Part shown: in pieces, positions 55,241-64,000 of the stretch
Layout of the letters: every line of letters starts with the position of its first letter
Numbering within the stretch: position 1 is the stretch's first letter
Source of the DNA: JAPPHA01 sp963664045
Lineage (GTDB): Bacteria; Pseudomonadota; Alphaproteobacteria; Rhodobacterales; Rhodobacteraceae
Reading direction: 5' to 3'
Assembly (NCBI GenBank): GCA_963664045.2
Contig: CAXXGT010000013.1
Coordinates: 248,001-312,000 of the forward strand
DNA: 64,000 bases
Translations under genes and position numbers: made by a program
Notes under the pieces: model-generated
Told to the model about the DNA's origin: nothing
Seen by the model: the letters and a program-made list of their open reading frames with translations, nothing else
Database searches by the model: none

Positions 55241-57853
55241 TCAATACAGACCGCCGCTGGACAACGAGCCAAAGGATGCATTGTTTTCACGGGTGGTGTC
55301 CGTTTCTTCGCTGGCAGTTGTCATCTCGGTTTCTTCGTCCGGGAGAGCATCGGCAATCGTCTGCACGTTTTCGATGCAGTCGCCGGCAAGCAGGTCTTCC
55401 CCGACTCCGAATCCTCCGCCGATCTTGTTCAGTTCATCCGCGGCGTGTTCGTCGCCCTCACGAAACAGCTCCTCGACGACATGCTCCCCCTCGGCGGACT
55501 CCGGCAGTCTCGCTCCGCTGCAACGATGGAATTTGAGGAACACGCCGCCGACGGGGGGTGAAAACTCCGGTGTCCCGTACCGCTCTGCCGCGACCTCCAT
55601 GAATGACTTGAACACGGGACCGCACATCCCCGAACCCGTGGCGGTCCTTCCCATGGGTTGAGGCTGGTCATACCCGATGTAGCAACCTGCAACGATGTTT
55701 GGAGAAAAGCCGATGAACCAGGCGTCCCTGGAATCGTTCGTGGTCCCCGTCTTGCCCGCGACCGGAAAGTCCAGATTCACGGTGCTGCTGGCCGTACCTC
55801 TTTCAACGACATCAAGCATCATTGACGTCAACTGAAAGGCCGTAATCCTGTCGATGATCCTCTGGCGTTCGCTGACAATGGCCGGTGCTGTTCCGGGATC
55901 CAGATCCACCTGGCCGCAACCGGTGCATTCCCTGCGGTCCTGACGATATGTTGTCTTGCCCCAGCGGTCCTGGATCCTGTCGACCAATGTCGGTTCGACA
56001 CGCTCTCCGCCGTTGGCGAACATCGCGTACGCCGCGACCATCTGGTACAACGTCGTCTCCTTCGAACCCAGGGAGTTCGCCAGGTAAGGCTCCATTTGAT
56101 CATAGACGCCAAACCTTTCCGCGTATTCGGCGACGGTCTCCATGCCGACGTCCTGGGCCAGCCTGACGGTCATGAGGTTTCGGGACTTCACGATTCCGAC
56201 CCTCATCGGAACCGGGCCATAGTATTTTTCGGTGTAGTTCTCGGGTTGCCAGATCCCTTCCGGAGTTTCGATGGAAAACGGGGCATCGATCAGAATCGTG
56301 GATGGAAAATACCCGCTATCGAGGGCCGCGGCATAAACGAACGGCTTGAACGACGATCCGGGCTGACGCAAGGCCTGGGTTACGCGGTTGAAAACCGAAT
56401 GCTGGTACGAAAACCCGCCCTGCATGGCGAGCACGCGGCCCGTATTCGTGTCCATAGCCATGAAGGCCCCCTGCACTTCCGGAATCTGGCGGAGAGACCA
56501 GTGGCTGAATTCGCCGTCGACCTCGACAGGCTTGACGTAAATGGCGTCTCCGACTTCGAGAAGGTCCGCGGGAACCTGTGCCTTGGGACCTGCCCTTCCG
56601 TTTTCCTTGAGGGGGCGCCAGGACAGATCGCTCATCGGTATCACGTGCGGCTGGTCCGTCGTGGTAACGCCTGAAATGCCGATTTCCGCCGAATTCCGCG
56701 TCAAATCCAGCACGACGGCAGGAAACCACCCGGAGATGTCCCGCGCCATGTGGAGGCGGGAAAGCGCGTCTCTCCAGTTATCCTCGGAATGCAGCAACTC
56801 GGGATCGATCTTTCCAACCGGTCCACGATAGACATTTCTTGTGCGGTCATATTTTTCCAATCCGCCGCGCAACGCCTCTTCGCTTGCCTTCTGCAGCACC
56901 TGGTCAAGTGTCGCGCGTACGACGAAACCGCCGGACAGGAACTGGTCCTCGCCGATTTCCCGCGAAATCTGTCTTCTTATTTCGTCGGTAAAGTACCCCC
57001 GTGGCGGGCGTATCGAACGGCCGGACGGAATGTCTCCGGACTGTACCGTCAATAACGGCGCGCTCTTTGCGGCATTTGCCGCAGCTTCGGTGACATAGCC
57101 GTTTTCGGTCATTTCCCGGAGAACGAAGTTTCTTCTGGACACGGCGCGACTGCGTTGCCTGGTCGGGTGGTATGTACTCGGCGCCTTGGGCAACGCTGCC
57201 AGGTAGGCAGCTTCCGCCAGGGACAGATCTTCCAGGGGTTTGTTGAAATACGTCAGCGCCGCGGCAGTGACGCCGTACGAATTCTGGCCAAGAAAAATCT
57301 CGTTCAGGTAAAGCTCCAGAATCTCGTCTTTGGATAACGTATTCTCGATCCGGGAGGCGAGGATAAGTTCCTTGATTTTCCGTTCTGCCGAGCGGTCACT
57401 TGACAGAAGAAAGTTCTTCATGACCTGTTGCGTTATCGTCGATGCGCCACGCAATCTGCCGCCTTGAATCACCTCAAGAAGAGCTTTTGCCATTCCGGTT
57501 GGATTGTATCCCCGGTGTCGGTAAAATTCCTTGTCTTCGGCGCTGATGAACGCCTCCTTGACCAAGGGCGGGATCTCTTCGATCGGTGTGAATACCCGCC
57601 TCTCGCTCGCGAATTCGTCGATGACGTCGCCTTCAATGGAATACACCCTTGAAACCGACGCCGGTTCGTAAATCGCAAGTGCCGCGTGATCCGGCAGATC
57701 ACGCCCGTAGTTCCCGAACATCAGTGCTCCGACGAGGACTAGGGCAAAAAGACCTGTCGTCACACTGCTGAACAGCGCACCTGAAATCTGCAAGAGAAAC
57801 CCAATCACACCCTTGCTCCGCGCATGAAAGTGGGTACTTCCAAGCCTTGACAC
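55241..57853 (-). CDS. mrcA: Penicillin-binding protein 1A
   Basis: A bifunctional enzyme that polymerises and cross-links peptidoglycan at the inner membrane. The product has 870 residues. A TM helix (about 26-46) precedes the glycosyltransferase domain with SAEDKEFYRHRG (catalytic E106) and GASTITQQVMKN. The transpeptidase has SSFKPF (nucleophile S500), KSRNL and KTGTTNDS. A C-terminal acidic tail follows. The start is a GTG at 57853 with a poorly placed purine-rich site; a GTG at codon 16 is an alternative. In many alphaproteobacteria an amidase gene sits next to mrcA, but none is present here. Confidence 0.96.
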   Translation of the reverse strand: MSRLGSTHFHARSKGVIGFLLQISGALFSSVTTGLFALVLVGALMFGNYGRDLPDHAALAIYEPASVSRVYSIEGDVIDEFASERRVFTPIEEIPPLVKEAFISAEDKEFYRHRGYNPTGMAKALLEVIQGGRLRGASTITQQVMKNFLLSSDRSAERKIKELILASRIENTLSKDEILELYLNEIFLGQNSYGVTAAALTYFNKPLEDLSLAEAAYLAALPKAPSTYHPTRQRSRAVSRRNFVLREMTENGYVTEAAANAAKSAPLLTVQSGDIPSGRSIRPPRGYFTDEIRRQISREIGEDQFLSGGFVVRATLDQVLQKASEEALRGGLEKYDRTRNVYRGPVGKIDPELLHSEDNWRDALSRLHMARDISGWFPAVVLDLTRNSAEIGISGVTTTDQPHVIPMSDLSWRPLKENGRAGPKAQVPADLLEVGDAIYVKPVEVDGEFSHWSLRQIPEVQGAFMAMDTNTGRVLAMQGGFSYQHSVFNRVTQALRQPGSSFKPFVYAAALDSGYFPSTILIDAPFSIETPEGIWQPENYTEKYYGPVPMRVGIVKSRNLMTVRLAQDVGMETVAEYAERFGVYDQMEPYLANSLGSKETTLYQMVAAYAMFANGGERVEPTLVDRIQDRWGKTTYRQDRRECTGCGQVDLDPGTAPAIVSERQRIIDRITAFQLTSMMLDVVERGTASSTVNLDFPVAGKTGTTNDSRDAWFIGFSPNIVAGCYIGYDQPQPMGRTATGSGMCGPVFKSFMEVAAERYGTPEFSPPVGGVFLKFHRCSGARLPESAEGEHVVEELFREGDEHAADELNKIGGGFGVGEDLLAGDCIENVQTIADALPDEETEMTTASEETDTTRENNASFGSLSSGGLY

Positions 57854-58586
57854 TATAAGTTGGAACTACTCCCCCGTCAAAGCAATGGGCAGGGCACGTT
57901 TTCAAGCGTCTTGTGAAAGCGACGTGAATTCACCGTTCACGCATCATTCCGTCCGGTGTCGCTCCAGCCATGACCCTGTTGCCGTCACCAGGATTGTGAA
58001 TCCTGTCGCCATTCCGGCCGCAACCTCCTCCACGCCAGGATCGGCATTGCGGAACAATCGTCCAATCGTCCTGCGCGGTAATTTGAAATCCCGGGTGCAT
58101 TGCCGGTTGCCGGACGATTTCAAGGGCCGGAACAGGTTGATCCCCGAGGCCGGAATCCGGTCCGGGACCGGTCGTTCGGGCTTCGTCATGTCTTCACCGA
58201 CAATTGAACAGGAATCGGATTGAATCATAGCCAGCTTATCTCTAGATTTCCGGTACGCGGGCATTTGGCTCGGTTTGGAATTCATCTGATCGCCGGAACC
58301 AGAGATTCGGTTTCGAAACCGGACCCGGATCACGGCGACGTGAAATAATGTACGAAATTTCCGATGAAAGGCGGAATCTTCCGTAATTTGTCGGCAAAGA
58401 TCAGGATACTGCCACGATGCAGGCAATTGAAGCGCATGGATTTGACCGTATGGGGCGACATGGTTCCACGTCGAGCGTTCATCCGCAAAAACCTGCCGTG
58501 GAAAGAAAAATGAACACGTGTGTCCGGTCGCCAGACGGCCGCCAGGTTTCGGAGGCGCCGGAGGAAACACGTGTCGAAGAGGCAAC
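57854..58586. other. Divergent intergenic region between mrcA and rne
   Basis: About 730 bp, where related genomes usually carry an N-acetylmuramoyl-L-alanine amidase gene. No amidase motifs were found. A minus-strand frame from about 58189 to 57944 is open, but it lacks a ribosome site and family features. The segment next to rne should hold the rne leader, which in other bacteria controls RNase E level by self-cleavage. Confidence 0.45.
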
Positions 58587-61391
58587 ATGGCAAAGAAAAT
58601 GCTCGTTGATGCGGCACACGAGGAGGAAACTCGGGTCGTTATCACCGAAGGAAGCAAAGTCGAGGAGTTTGATTTCGAGAGTTCGGGCAAGCGCAGGCTA
58701 GCCGGAAATATCTATCTCGCAAAAATCAAACGAATAGAGCCGTCCCTTCAGGCGGCGTTCGTCGACTATGGTGGAAACCGTCACGGATTCCTGCCGTTTT
58801 CAGAAATTCATCCGGACTACTTCCAGATCCCGGTTGCCGACCGTGAGAAGTCGGTAGCGGAATATGCGGCCCACATGGAAAAACACGTGGAATCGGCCGA
58901 GTCAGTTGCCGGCGACAGGAAGCGTAATTCCCGGAGTGAAGACCGTCCTGCCAAACCGGAAGTTGACGCGATCGTCGAAGCGTCCGGCGGCACGGACGAC
59001 GGCCAGGCCGAGGTTTTCAATGCTTCAGATGATGATATGGATACCGGGGATCCCTCCCAGGGGTCGGGGATTGTCGATGTTCCCGAGGGCCGCAACGATT
59101 CCGGCGGGCGAAAGGGCCGTCGCCGCCCAAAGACCAGACGCGGACGCGACGAAAACCTTGTTGTTAATGCGGAAGACACCGAACATGAAGCGCCCGTCAA
59201 TGGCAGGGAGCTCCCCGTTGATGTCGACTCGAACGGTGCTGGCGAGGTCGAGCCGGACACGGGAAACCATGCCGACAATGACGTCGAAGCGGCCGCACGT
59301 TTCCGCAAGGCATTGCCGCGGCGGTACAAGATCCAGGAGGTCATTCAGGTTCGCCAGATCTTGCTAGTCCAGACGGTAAAGGAAGAGCGGGGGAAAAAAG
59401 GCGTATCCTTGACGACCTACCTGTCTCTGGCGGGTCGTTATTGCGTCCTGATGCCAAATACCCCCCGTGAAGGCGGAATTTCGCGGAAAATCACCAACGC
59501 AACAGATCGGAAAAAGCTGAAAGAGATCGCGGCGGGAATCAATGTGCCCGAAGGAGCGGGTCTGATCGTGCGGACCGCTGGCGCCAAGCGAAACAAGGCC
59601 GAGATCAGACGCGACTTCGAATTCCTGTGCCGTCAATGGGACGAAATCCGGGAGCTGACGCTCAAGTCGATCGCGCCAACGCTAATATACGAGGAAGGAG
59701 GTCTGATCCAGCGATCGATACGGGACCTCTACAGCCGGGAAATCGAAGAGATCCTCGTGGAGGGCGACGAGGCCTACAAGGTGGCCAAGAGATACATGAA
59801 GATGCTCTTGCCCTCGCATGCAAAACGCGTGAAGCATTACAAGGACCCGATGCCCCTGTTCTCCAGGTACAGGATCGAAGGATTCCTCAACGATATCCTC
59901 AGTCCGGTCGTCCAGCTCAGGTCCGGAGGATACCTTGTGATCGACGTGGCCGAGGCCCTGGTTGCGATCGACGTCAACTCGGGGCGGGCCACCAAGCAGG
60001 CATCCGTCGCCGCGACGGCGCTGAGCACCAACCTTGAAGCCGCCGAAGAATTGGGACGCCAGTTGCGGTTGCGCGATCTTTCGGGCCTCATCGCGATCGA
60101 CTTCATCGACATGGACGAGCGAAGGGACAACGCCAAGGTCGAACGGGTACTCAAGGACGTCTTGAAGTCGGACAGGGCCCGCATCCAGATCGGAAACATC
60201 TCCGGTTTCGGTATCCTGGAAATGACGCGCCAGAGATTGCGCCCGGGGTTGCTCGAATCGTCGACGATTCCATGTCCCCAATGCCAGGGATCAGGGACGA
60301 TTCGAACCGACCTGTCTCTTGGCCTCCAGGTCCTGCGAAGACTGTTCGAGGAATCCCTTCGTTGTCGTGCAAGCGAAATCCTCGTGGCGACGGTGCCGGT
60401 CAACATCGCCAATTACCTGGTGAACGACAAGCGCGGTGCACTTGTGGATCTCGAGGCGGAAAGGGGAATTTCCGTGCGTGTCGAAACCGATTTGTCAGTG
60501 CCGACGTCCGAGTTCACGCTTTCGCGCAGGAAACCCGAGGCCGAAAGCAGTCAAAGGAGTACGGTCGAGGCCGTGTCGTTCGACAGCGTTCTGGTCGATG
60601 AATCAAGTTCATCCGAACGCGATGGTGAACAGTCGGATGGCGCGGGCCAACCCAGGCGGAGCCGCAGACGGCGCCGGAGGCGAGGGGGGCGCGGGAGTTC
60701 GGAGAACCGCGTGTCGGCCAGGAACGAGGGAACCGAACCAACGGATGAGGGTGCCGGCTCGAAAGTCGTCCAGGATGCCAACCCGGAATTGCGTTCTGCC
60801 GAAGCAGACGTCGTGCCCGACGCCGAGGATGTTCCGGCGGAAACAACTGAAACCGGAGTGGAACAGGAGGCGGTAGCGGCGGAAGCGGGTGAATCCGGGC
60901 CGAAGGGATCCAAAAGGCAGTCCTCCCGCAGGGGAAAGCGAAGGAGGTCTCGCAGGTCGACCAGGGAAACCGACGCCGAGGAGCGCGATGGCGATCACGT
61001 CGTCCCTGCTGATGTTGCACCGGTAGCGGACGCGGGCACCTCGCCGAATCCAGATGATTCCAGCGAGGAAACTACTGAAGCGGATCAGGACGCCGCGACC
61101 TCGCGAAGCCGGAAAAGTTCGAATGGACGCCGACGAAAGCGTGCCCGGTCGGTGGCTGCCCCCGATCAGGTTGCGCCTGAAGAGGCCGGGAAGCCGTCAA
61201 ACGATGACTTCGACCACGCTGCCCTTTCCAGCGACGAATTTGATCAGGACAGTCATGTGCCGGAGGCCGCTGTCCCAATTGACGAGCCACCTGAAGATGG
61301 AGTTCAAAAGGACGTTGAACCTTCTGGCCGGCGGCGTACGGGTTGGTGGTCGGCACAGGAATCCGGGACTCCCTCGATTGCGGACGAGTAA
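58587..61391 (+). CDS. rne: Ribonuclease E
   Basis: The endonuclease that starts most mRNA decay. The product has 934 residues. The S1 domain is split by an insertion at about residues 84-245, rich in Asp, Glu, Gly and Arg, with a basic patch around 174-187 (GRKGRRRPKTRRGR). The DNase I-like catalytic part has the metal-binding Asp in VAIDVNSGRATKQ (D462) and IDFIDMDERRDN (D505), and the zinc-link CPQCQGSG near residue 560. The C-terminal 280 residues form a disordered scaffold of alternating acidic and Arg-rich tracts for partner proteins. The ATG at 58587 has AGAGG upstream. Confidence 0.97.
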   Translation: MAKKMLVDAAHEEETRVVITEGSKVEEFDFESSGKRRLAGNIYLAKIKRIEPSLQAAFVDYGGNRHGFLPFSEIHPDYFQIPVADREKSVAEYAAHMEKHVESAESVAGDRKRNSRSEDRPAKPEVDAIVEASGGTDDGQAEVFNASDDDMDTGDPSQGSGIVDVPEGRNDSGGRKGRRRPKTRRGRDENLVVNAEDTEHEAPVNGRELPVDVDSNGAGEVEPDTGNHADNDVEAAARFRKALPRRYKIQEVIQVRQILLVQTVKEERGKKGVSLTTYLSLAGRYCVLMPNTPREGGISRKITNATDRKKLKEIAAGINVPEGAGLIVRTAGAKRNKAEIRRDFEFLCRQWDEIRELTLKSIAPTLIYEEGGLIQRSIRDLYSREIEEILVEGDEAYKVAKRYMKMLLPSHAKRVKHYKDPMPLFSRYRIEGFLNDILSPVVQLRSGGYLVIDVAEALVAIDVNSGRATKQASVAATALSTNLEAAEELGRQLRLRDLSGLIAIDFIDMDERRDNAKVERVLKDVLKSDRARIQIGNISGFGILEMTRQRLRPGLLESSTIPCPQCQGSGTIRTDLSLGLQVLRRLFEESLRCRASEILVATVPVNIANYLVNDKRGALVDLEAERGISVRVETDLSVPTSEFTLSRRKPEAESSQRSTVEAVSFDSVLVDESSSSERDGEQSDGAGQPRRSRRRRRRRGGRGSSENRVSARNEGTEPTDEGAGSKVVQDANPELRSAEADVVPDAEDVPAETTETGVEQEAVAAEAGESGPKGSKRQSSRRGKRRRSRRSTRETDAEERDGDHVVPADVAPVADAGTSPNPDDSSEETTEADQDAATSRSRKSSNGRRRKRARSVAAPDQVAPEEAGKPSNDDFDHAALSSDEFDQDSHVPEAAVPIDEPPEDGVQKDVEPSGRRRTGWWSAQESGTPSIADE

Positions 61392-61496
61392 CTTGACGAT
61401 GATGCCTGTTTCCTGTGGCGGCGGGCAAGTCCTCCTGGTCTCGTTCCGAGACAGAAGGTCGGCCATGTCGTCTTGCGAAACATCTGGAATGGACCG

Positions 61497-62840
61497 ATGA
61501 TGCGACGACTGGCTTGCCGGGCAATTGCGACGATGCTCACGTGTACGGTCCTCGCAAGCCAGGTCCCGGCATCCGGTCTCATCCGCGATGCCGAAATAGA
61601 GCGAACGATCAAGCTGGTAAGCGAGTCAGTGCTGAACGCTGCAGGCATTGGATCGTCTTCGATCAGCTTTTTCATTGTCAACAACCCCGAAATCAACGCG
61701 TTCGTGGCCGGGAACAGGAACATCATCATCAACTCCGGTCTTGTCCAGAAGCTGGATGCCGTAGACATGTTTCAGGCAGTTATTGCGCATGAGGTGGCGC
61801 ACATCACCGGGGGGCATATCTCTCAACGAGCGATTGCGGTAAACGAGGCCGGCACGGCCGCCGGCCTTGGAATGCTTCTCGGGTTGGTCGCCGCGGCGAC
61901 CGGGAATACGACCGCGGGAATCGGCGTCGCGATAGGTGCGGCCGACGTGGCTCAAAAAGGGCTCTACGCCTTTTCGAGATCCCAGGAATCGTCGGCAGAT
62001 CGCCGCTCGATCGAATACCTGGCCGACGCCGGGGTGAATCCCGAAGCAGCCATCGAGGTCCTTGAACTGCTGCACCGGTCCGAGCCTCTGCAGCGGTCAG
62101 GTTCTGCCAGGTATCTCAGGACGCACCCGCTTTCGGCGACGCGGATCAACAGAATCGAAGAACTGGTCAAGAGGCACTCCGGCAATGTTGCCCGGAAAGC
62201 CCCGGACATCACCAGGGAGCATGAATACTGGTACGCGCGCGCGCGCGCCAAGTTCAAGGGCTTCCTGAATACTCCGTCAAGAAACATCCGTGAATTGAGG
62301 AATGCCGACTCAAGTGAAATCAACTCTCTCGTTCGGGCAATTTCCTACTTTCGACTTCCGGATTTCGATGCCGGCCTGAAGGAAACCGAACGCCTGCTCC
62401 GAAAAAGGCCGAATGATGCGTTTTACAACGAACTCAAGGGACAATTCCTGCTCGCAAGTGGTCGTGTCCGGCCTGCGATCGAATCGTACGACATTGCGGT
62501 CTCGCTGGCTCCGAAAGAACCATTGTTGCTGGCCGGCCTCGGCCGGGCACAACTCGCCCTGGGGAACCGGGAGTCAAGCGCAGGAGCACTGAGGACCCTT
62601 AAGCGCGCATACGACCTTGATCCCCGGGACGCACGAATGCTCAGGGATTTGGCGGTCGCCTACCAGAAGGATGGGCAAAGGGGTATGGCTGCTCTTGTGA
62701 CCGCCGAGAGATTTGCATTGAATGCCCAGTTCGCCCAGGCTGCGACCCACGCCGGGCACGCGCAGAAACTCTTGCGGAAAGGCTCCCCGGAATGGCAAAA
62801 GGCGCGAGACATTCTGCAAATGGTTGGACGCTTGAAGTGA
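61497..62840 (+). CDS. M48-family metalloprotease with TPR domain (BepA-like)
   Basis: A periplasmic zinc protease and chaperone-like protein, 447 residues. A signal peptide of about 26 residues (ending near VPASG) is followed by the M48 domain with HEVAH (H98, E99, H102), GGH, and the third ligand region SQESSADRRSIEYL. The C-terminal half is a tetratricopeptide repeat array (from about residue 245). E. coli BepA handles outer-membrane protein assembly and quality control, a role likely shared here. It lies between rne and a dsbA-like gene, a common order in this class. Confidence 0.93.
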   Translation: MMRRLACRAIATMLTCTVLASQVPASGLIRDAEIERTIKLVSESVLNAAGIGSSSISFFIVNNPEINAFVAGNRNIIINSGLVQKLDAVDMFQAVIAHEVAHITGGHISQRAIAVNEAGTAAGLGMLLGLVAAATGNTTAGIGVAIGAADVAQKGLYAFSRSQESSADRRSIEYLADAGVNPEAAIEVLELLHRSEPLQRSGSARYLRTHPLSATRINRIEELVKRHSGNVARKAPDITREHEYWYARARAKFKGFLNTPSRNIRELRNADSSEINSLVRAISYFRLPDFDAGLKETERLLRKRPNDAFYNELKGQFLLASGRVRPAIESYDIAVSLAPKEPLLLAGLGRAQLALGNRESSAGALRTLKRAYDLDPRDARMLRDLAVAYQKDGQRGMAALVTAERFALNAQFAQAATHAGHAQKLLRKGSPEWQKARDILQMVGRLK

Positions 62841-62868
62841 CAGAACTTTTCCGGGCCGGAGCAACGCA

Positions 62869-63633
62869 ATGAGGCAGGCTGCATTATTATCCGCATTGGC
62901 CTTGTGTCTTGCAGTCAAAGGAATGGCGGTAGCCGCGGAGACGGAGGCGCTGGTGTTTGACCAGGAAACGCGGGACGCGCTGCACGGAGAGATCCGTGAC
63001 TACCTGTTGTCCAATCCTGACATAGTCCTGGAAATGCTCAAGATCATAGAGGAGAGACGGAATCAGGCGGAGGAGGATCGGGACCAACAGCTGTTTTCGG
63101 CATACCGGGAACAAATCATCGACGACGGCATTTCATACGTTGGCGGGAATCCGGACGGCGACGTGACGCTTGTGGAGTTTCTGGATTATCGATGCGGATA
63201 CTGCAGGCGGGCGCATCCCGAAATTGCGAGACTGCTCGAGGAAGACGGAAACATCAGATGGATCGTCAAGGAATACCCCATCCTTGGGCCCGAATCGGTG
63301 TTTGCCGCAAAGATCGCCGTCGGTACGCTCCTTTCGTTGGGCGACGACGCCTATGAGGCTGTCCACGATACCCTCATGACCTATCCGGGACCAATCAACA
63401 GGGCATCCCTTGAAGAAATCGCAGGTCAGTCGGGACTGGACCCGCTCGTCGTCGAGACGGCGATGAAGGATCCGCAAGTTGACTCCCATATCCGCTCAAT
63501 CAGGGAACTCGGCTACGCGCTCAACGTCAGGGGAACTCCGACGTTTATTGTGGGTGAAACATTTGTCCGCGGATTCGTGCCGAAGGCGGATCTGCAGCGC
63601 CTCGTAGACGCGGCCAGAGTCGGCGAACTCTAG
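62869..63633 (+). CDS. DsbA-like periplasmic thiol oxidoreductase
   Basis: A 254-residue thioredoxin-fold protein with a signal peptide (about 23 residues, ending AVAAE). The active site is CGYC (C109-C112) and the cis-Pro loop is GTPTF. An N-terminal helical part of about 65 residues (YLLSNPDIVLEMLKIIEE) precedes the fold, as in the DsbA/ScsC-like group of alphaproteobacteria. It may oxidise or isomerise disulfides in exported proteins. It is 28 bp downstream of the M48 gene. Confidence 0.93.
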   Translation: MRQAALLSALALCLAVKGMAVAAETEALVFDQETRDALHGEIRDYLLSNPDIVLEMLKIIEERRNQAEEDRDQQLFSAYREQIIDDGISYVGGNPDGDVTLVEFLDYRCGYCRRAHPEIARLLEEDGNIRWIVKEYPILGPESVFAAKIAVGTLLSLGDDAYEAVHDTLMTYPGPINRASLEEIAGQSGLDPLVVETAMKDPQVDSHIRSIRELGYALNVRGTPTFIVGETFVRGFVPKADLQRLVDAARVGEL

Positions 63634-63782
63634 TGCAGATCGCCGTCCTTTCCATTGCTTGACCTCGAGAGTCCTCCGCCGTGGTGGTGAGGAAGGAAAA
63701 GGTGCCACGTCACTGGCGATGCAATGCGGTCCATGATGATCGGCGTCGGGCGGGCCGGAAAAACTGATGTGGAATGAGGCGA

Positions 63783-64000
63783 ATGGACAAGAAAGACCGT
63801 GACCGGGATCTCGGACTGATCAGGGAACTGACCACGCTGTTTCGCGACCAGGACCTGTCGGAAATGGAGTTTCGACGGTCTTACCCCGACGAATCGCGCT
63901 TGAAGGTTCGCATTGTCAGGAACACGGGCGTGCATCCTGTTCCTGGTTCGGCGCCTGCCGTTTCACATGTTGAATCCCGAACGGTCTCCGCTCCGGGTGC
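63783..64000 (+). CDS. accB: Biotin carboxyl carrier protein of acetyl-CoA carboxylase (N-terminal part)
   Basis: The window ends after about 72 residues. The visible N-terminus (RDLGLIRELTTLFRDQDLSE) has the LIREL pattern that opens AccB proteins, then a basic stretch with LKVRIVRN, then a Pro/Ala/Val-rich linker that precedes the biotinyl domain. The biotinylation site is beyond the edge. The family is supported by position after rne, M48 and dsbA-like genes. The gap of about 150 bp before it holds no gene; in some relatives aroQ sits there. Confidence 0.72.
   Translation, partial: MDKKDRDRDLGLIRELTTLFRDQDLSEMEFRRSYPDESRLKVRIVRNTGVHPVPGSAPAVSHVESRTVSAPG

Noticed and set aside
57944..58690. 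248-codon minus-strand frame antisense to the rne start
   Set aside because: Its 5' half is antisense to rne and its 3' half lacks motifs and a ribosome site.
1..64000. tRNA, rRNA or CRISPR features
   Set aside because: I looked for tRNA T-loop sequences and regularly spaced direct repeats and found none that hold together.

Overview
The window reads as a chromosomal segment of an alphaproteobacterium. The evidence is an Irr/ICE-type iron box in front of an Rrf2-led suf operon, a GyrA with an acidic insertion in its C-terminal half, the uvrA-ssb-gyrA neighbourhood, an RNase E with a large insertion in its S1 domain followed by an M48 peptidase, a DsbA-like protein and accB, and a valine-catabolism operon. 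I cannot fix the order or genus. GC content is moderately high, genes are mostly packed into short operons, and many starts are GTG. I saw no rRNA, tRNA, CRISPR array or intact mobile element.

Layout. Positions 1-4.5 kb (minus strand): suf operon iscR-like > class I cysteine desulfurase > sufB > small membrane protein > sufC > sufD (cut by the window edge), with a promoter whose -10 lies inside an Irr-box palindrome. 4.7-9.9 kb: alpha/beta hydrolase, a decayed transposase, a lipoprotein reading frame broken by an in-frame TGA, anmK, tyrS, an IS5-type transposase remnant and coaD's end. 9.9-16.7 kb: coaD, then the valine operon mmsA > acyl-CoA dehydrogenase > 3-hydroxyisobutyryl-CoA hydrolase > mmsB, and a beta-propeller protein. 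17.3-21.9 kb (minus): a three-gene envelope module (MMPL/RND protein > LolA-like protein > DUF1302 outer-membrane protein). 22.9-32.7 kb: uvrA, ssb, gyrA, a methyltransferase with gluQ, hisI and an IscU-like scaffold. 32.7-33.8 kb is poorly coding, with a few doubtful small genes. 33.8-39.2 kb: a complete Liv-type ABC uptake operon (binding protein, two permeases, two ATPases and a conserved partner) with a very strong hairpin after the binding-protein gene. 39.3-48.2 kb: ligA-recG, mnmA, a DUF924 protein, an MFS transporter and queA. 48.3-57.9 kb: a large AsmA-like protein, an M23 peptidase/bactofilin pair, prfB and mrcA (PBP1a). 58.6-64 kb: rne, an M48 peptidase, a DsbA-like thiol protein and the start of accB.

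Themes. Iron-sulfur assembly appears twice (the suf operon and a lone IscU-like scaffold). Both the Rrf2 regulator and the scaffold lack cysteines that are ligands in their textbook relatives. Cell-envelope and peptidoglycan functions are frequent (anmK, M23/bactofilin, PBP1a, AsmA-like, MMPL/LolA/DUF1302). tRNA modification genes are scattered (gluQ, mnmA, queA). Most of the window is ordinary housekeeping DNA. The parts most worth a second look are the suf promoter, the small membrane gene inside the suf operon, the TGA-interrupted lipoprotein, the envelope module, and several unusually long non-coding gaps.
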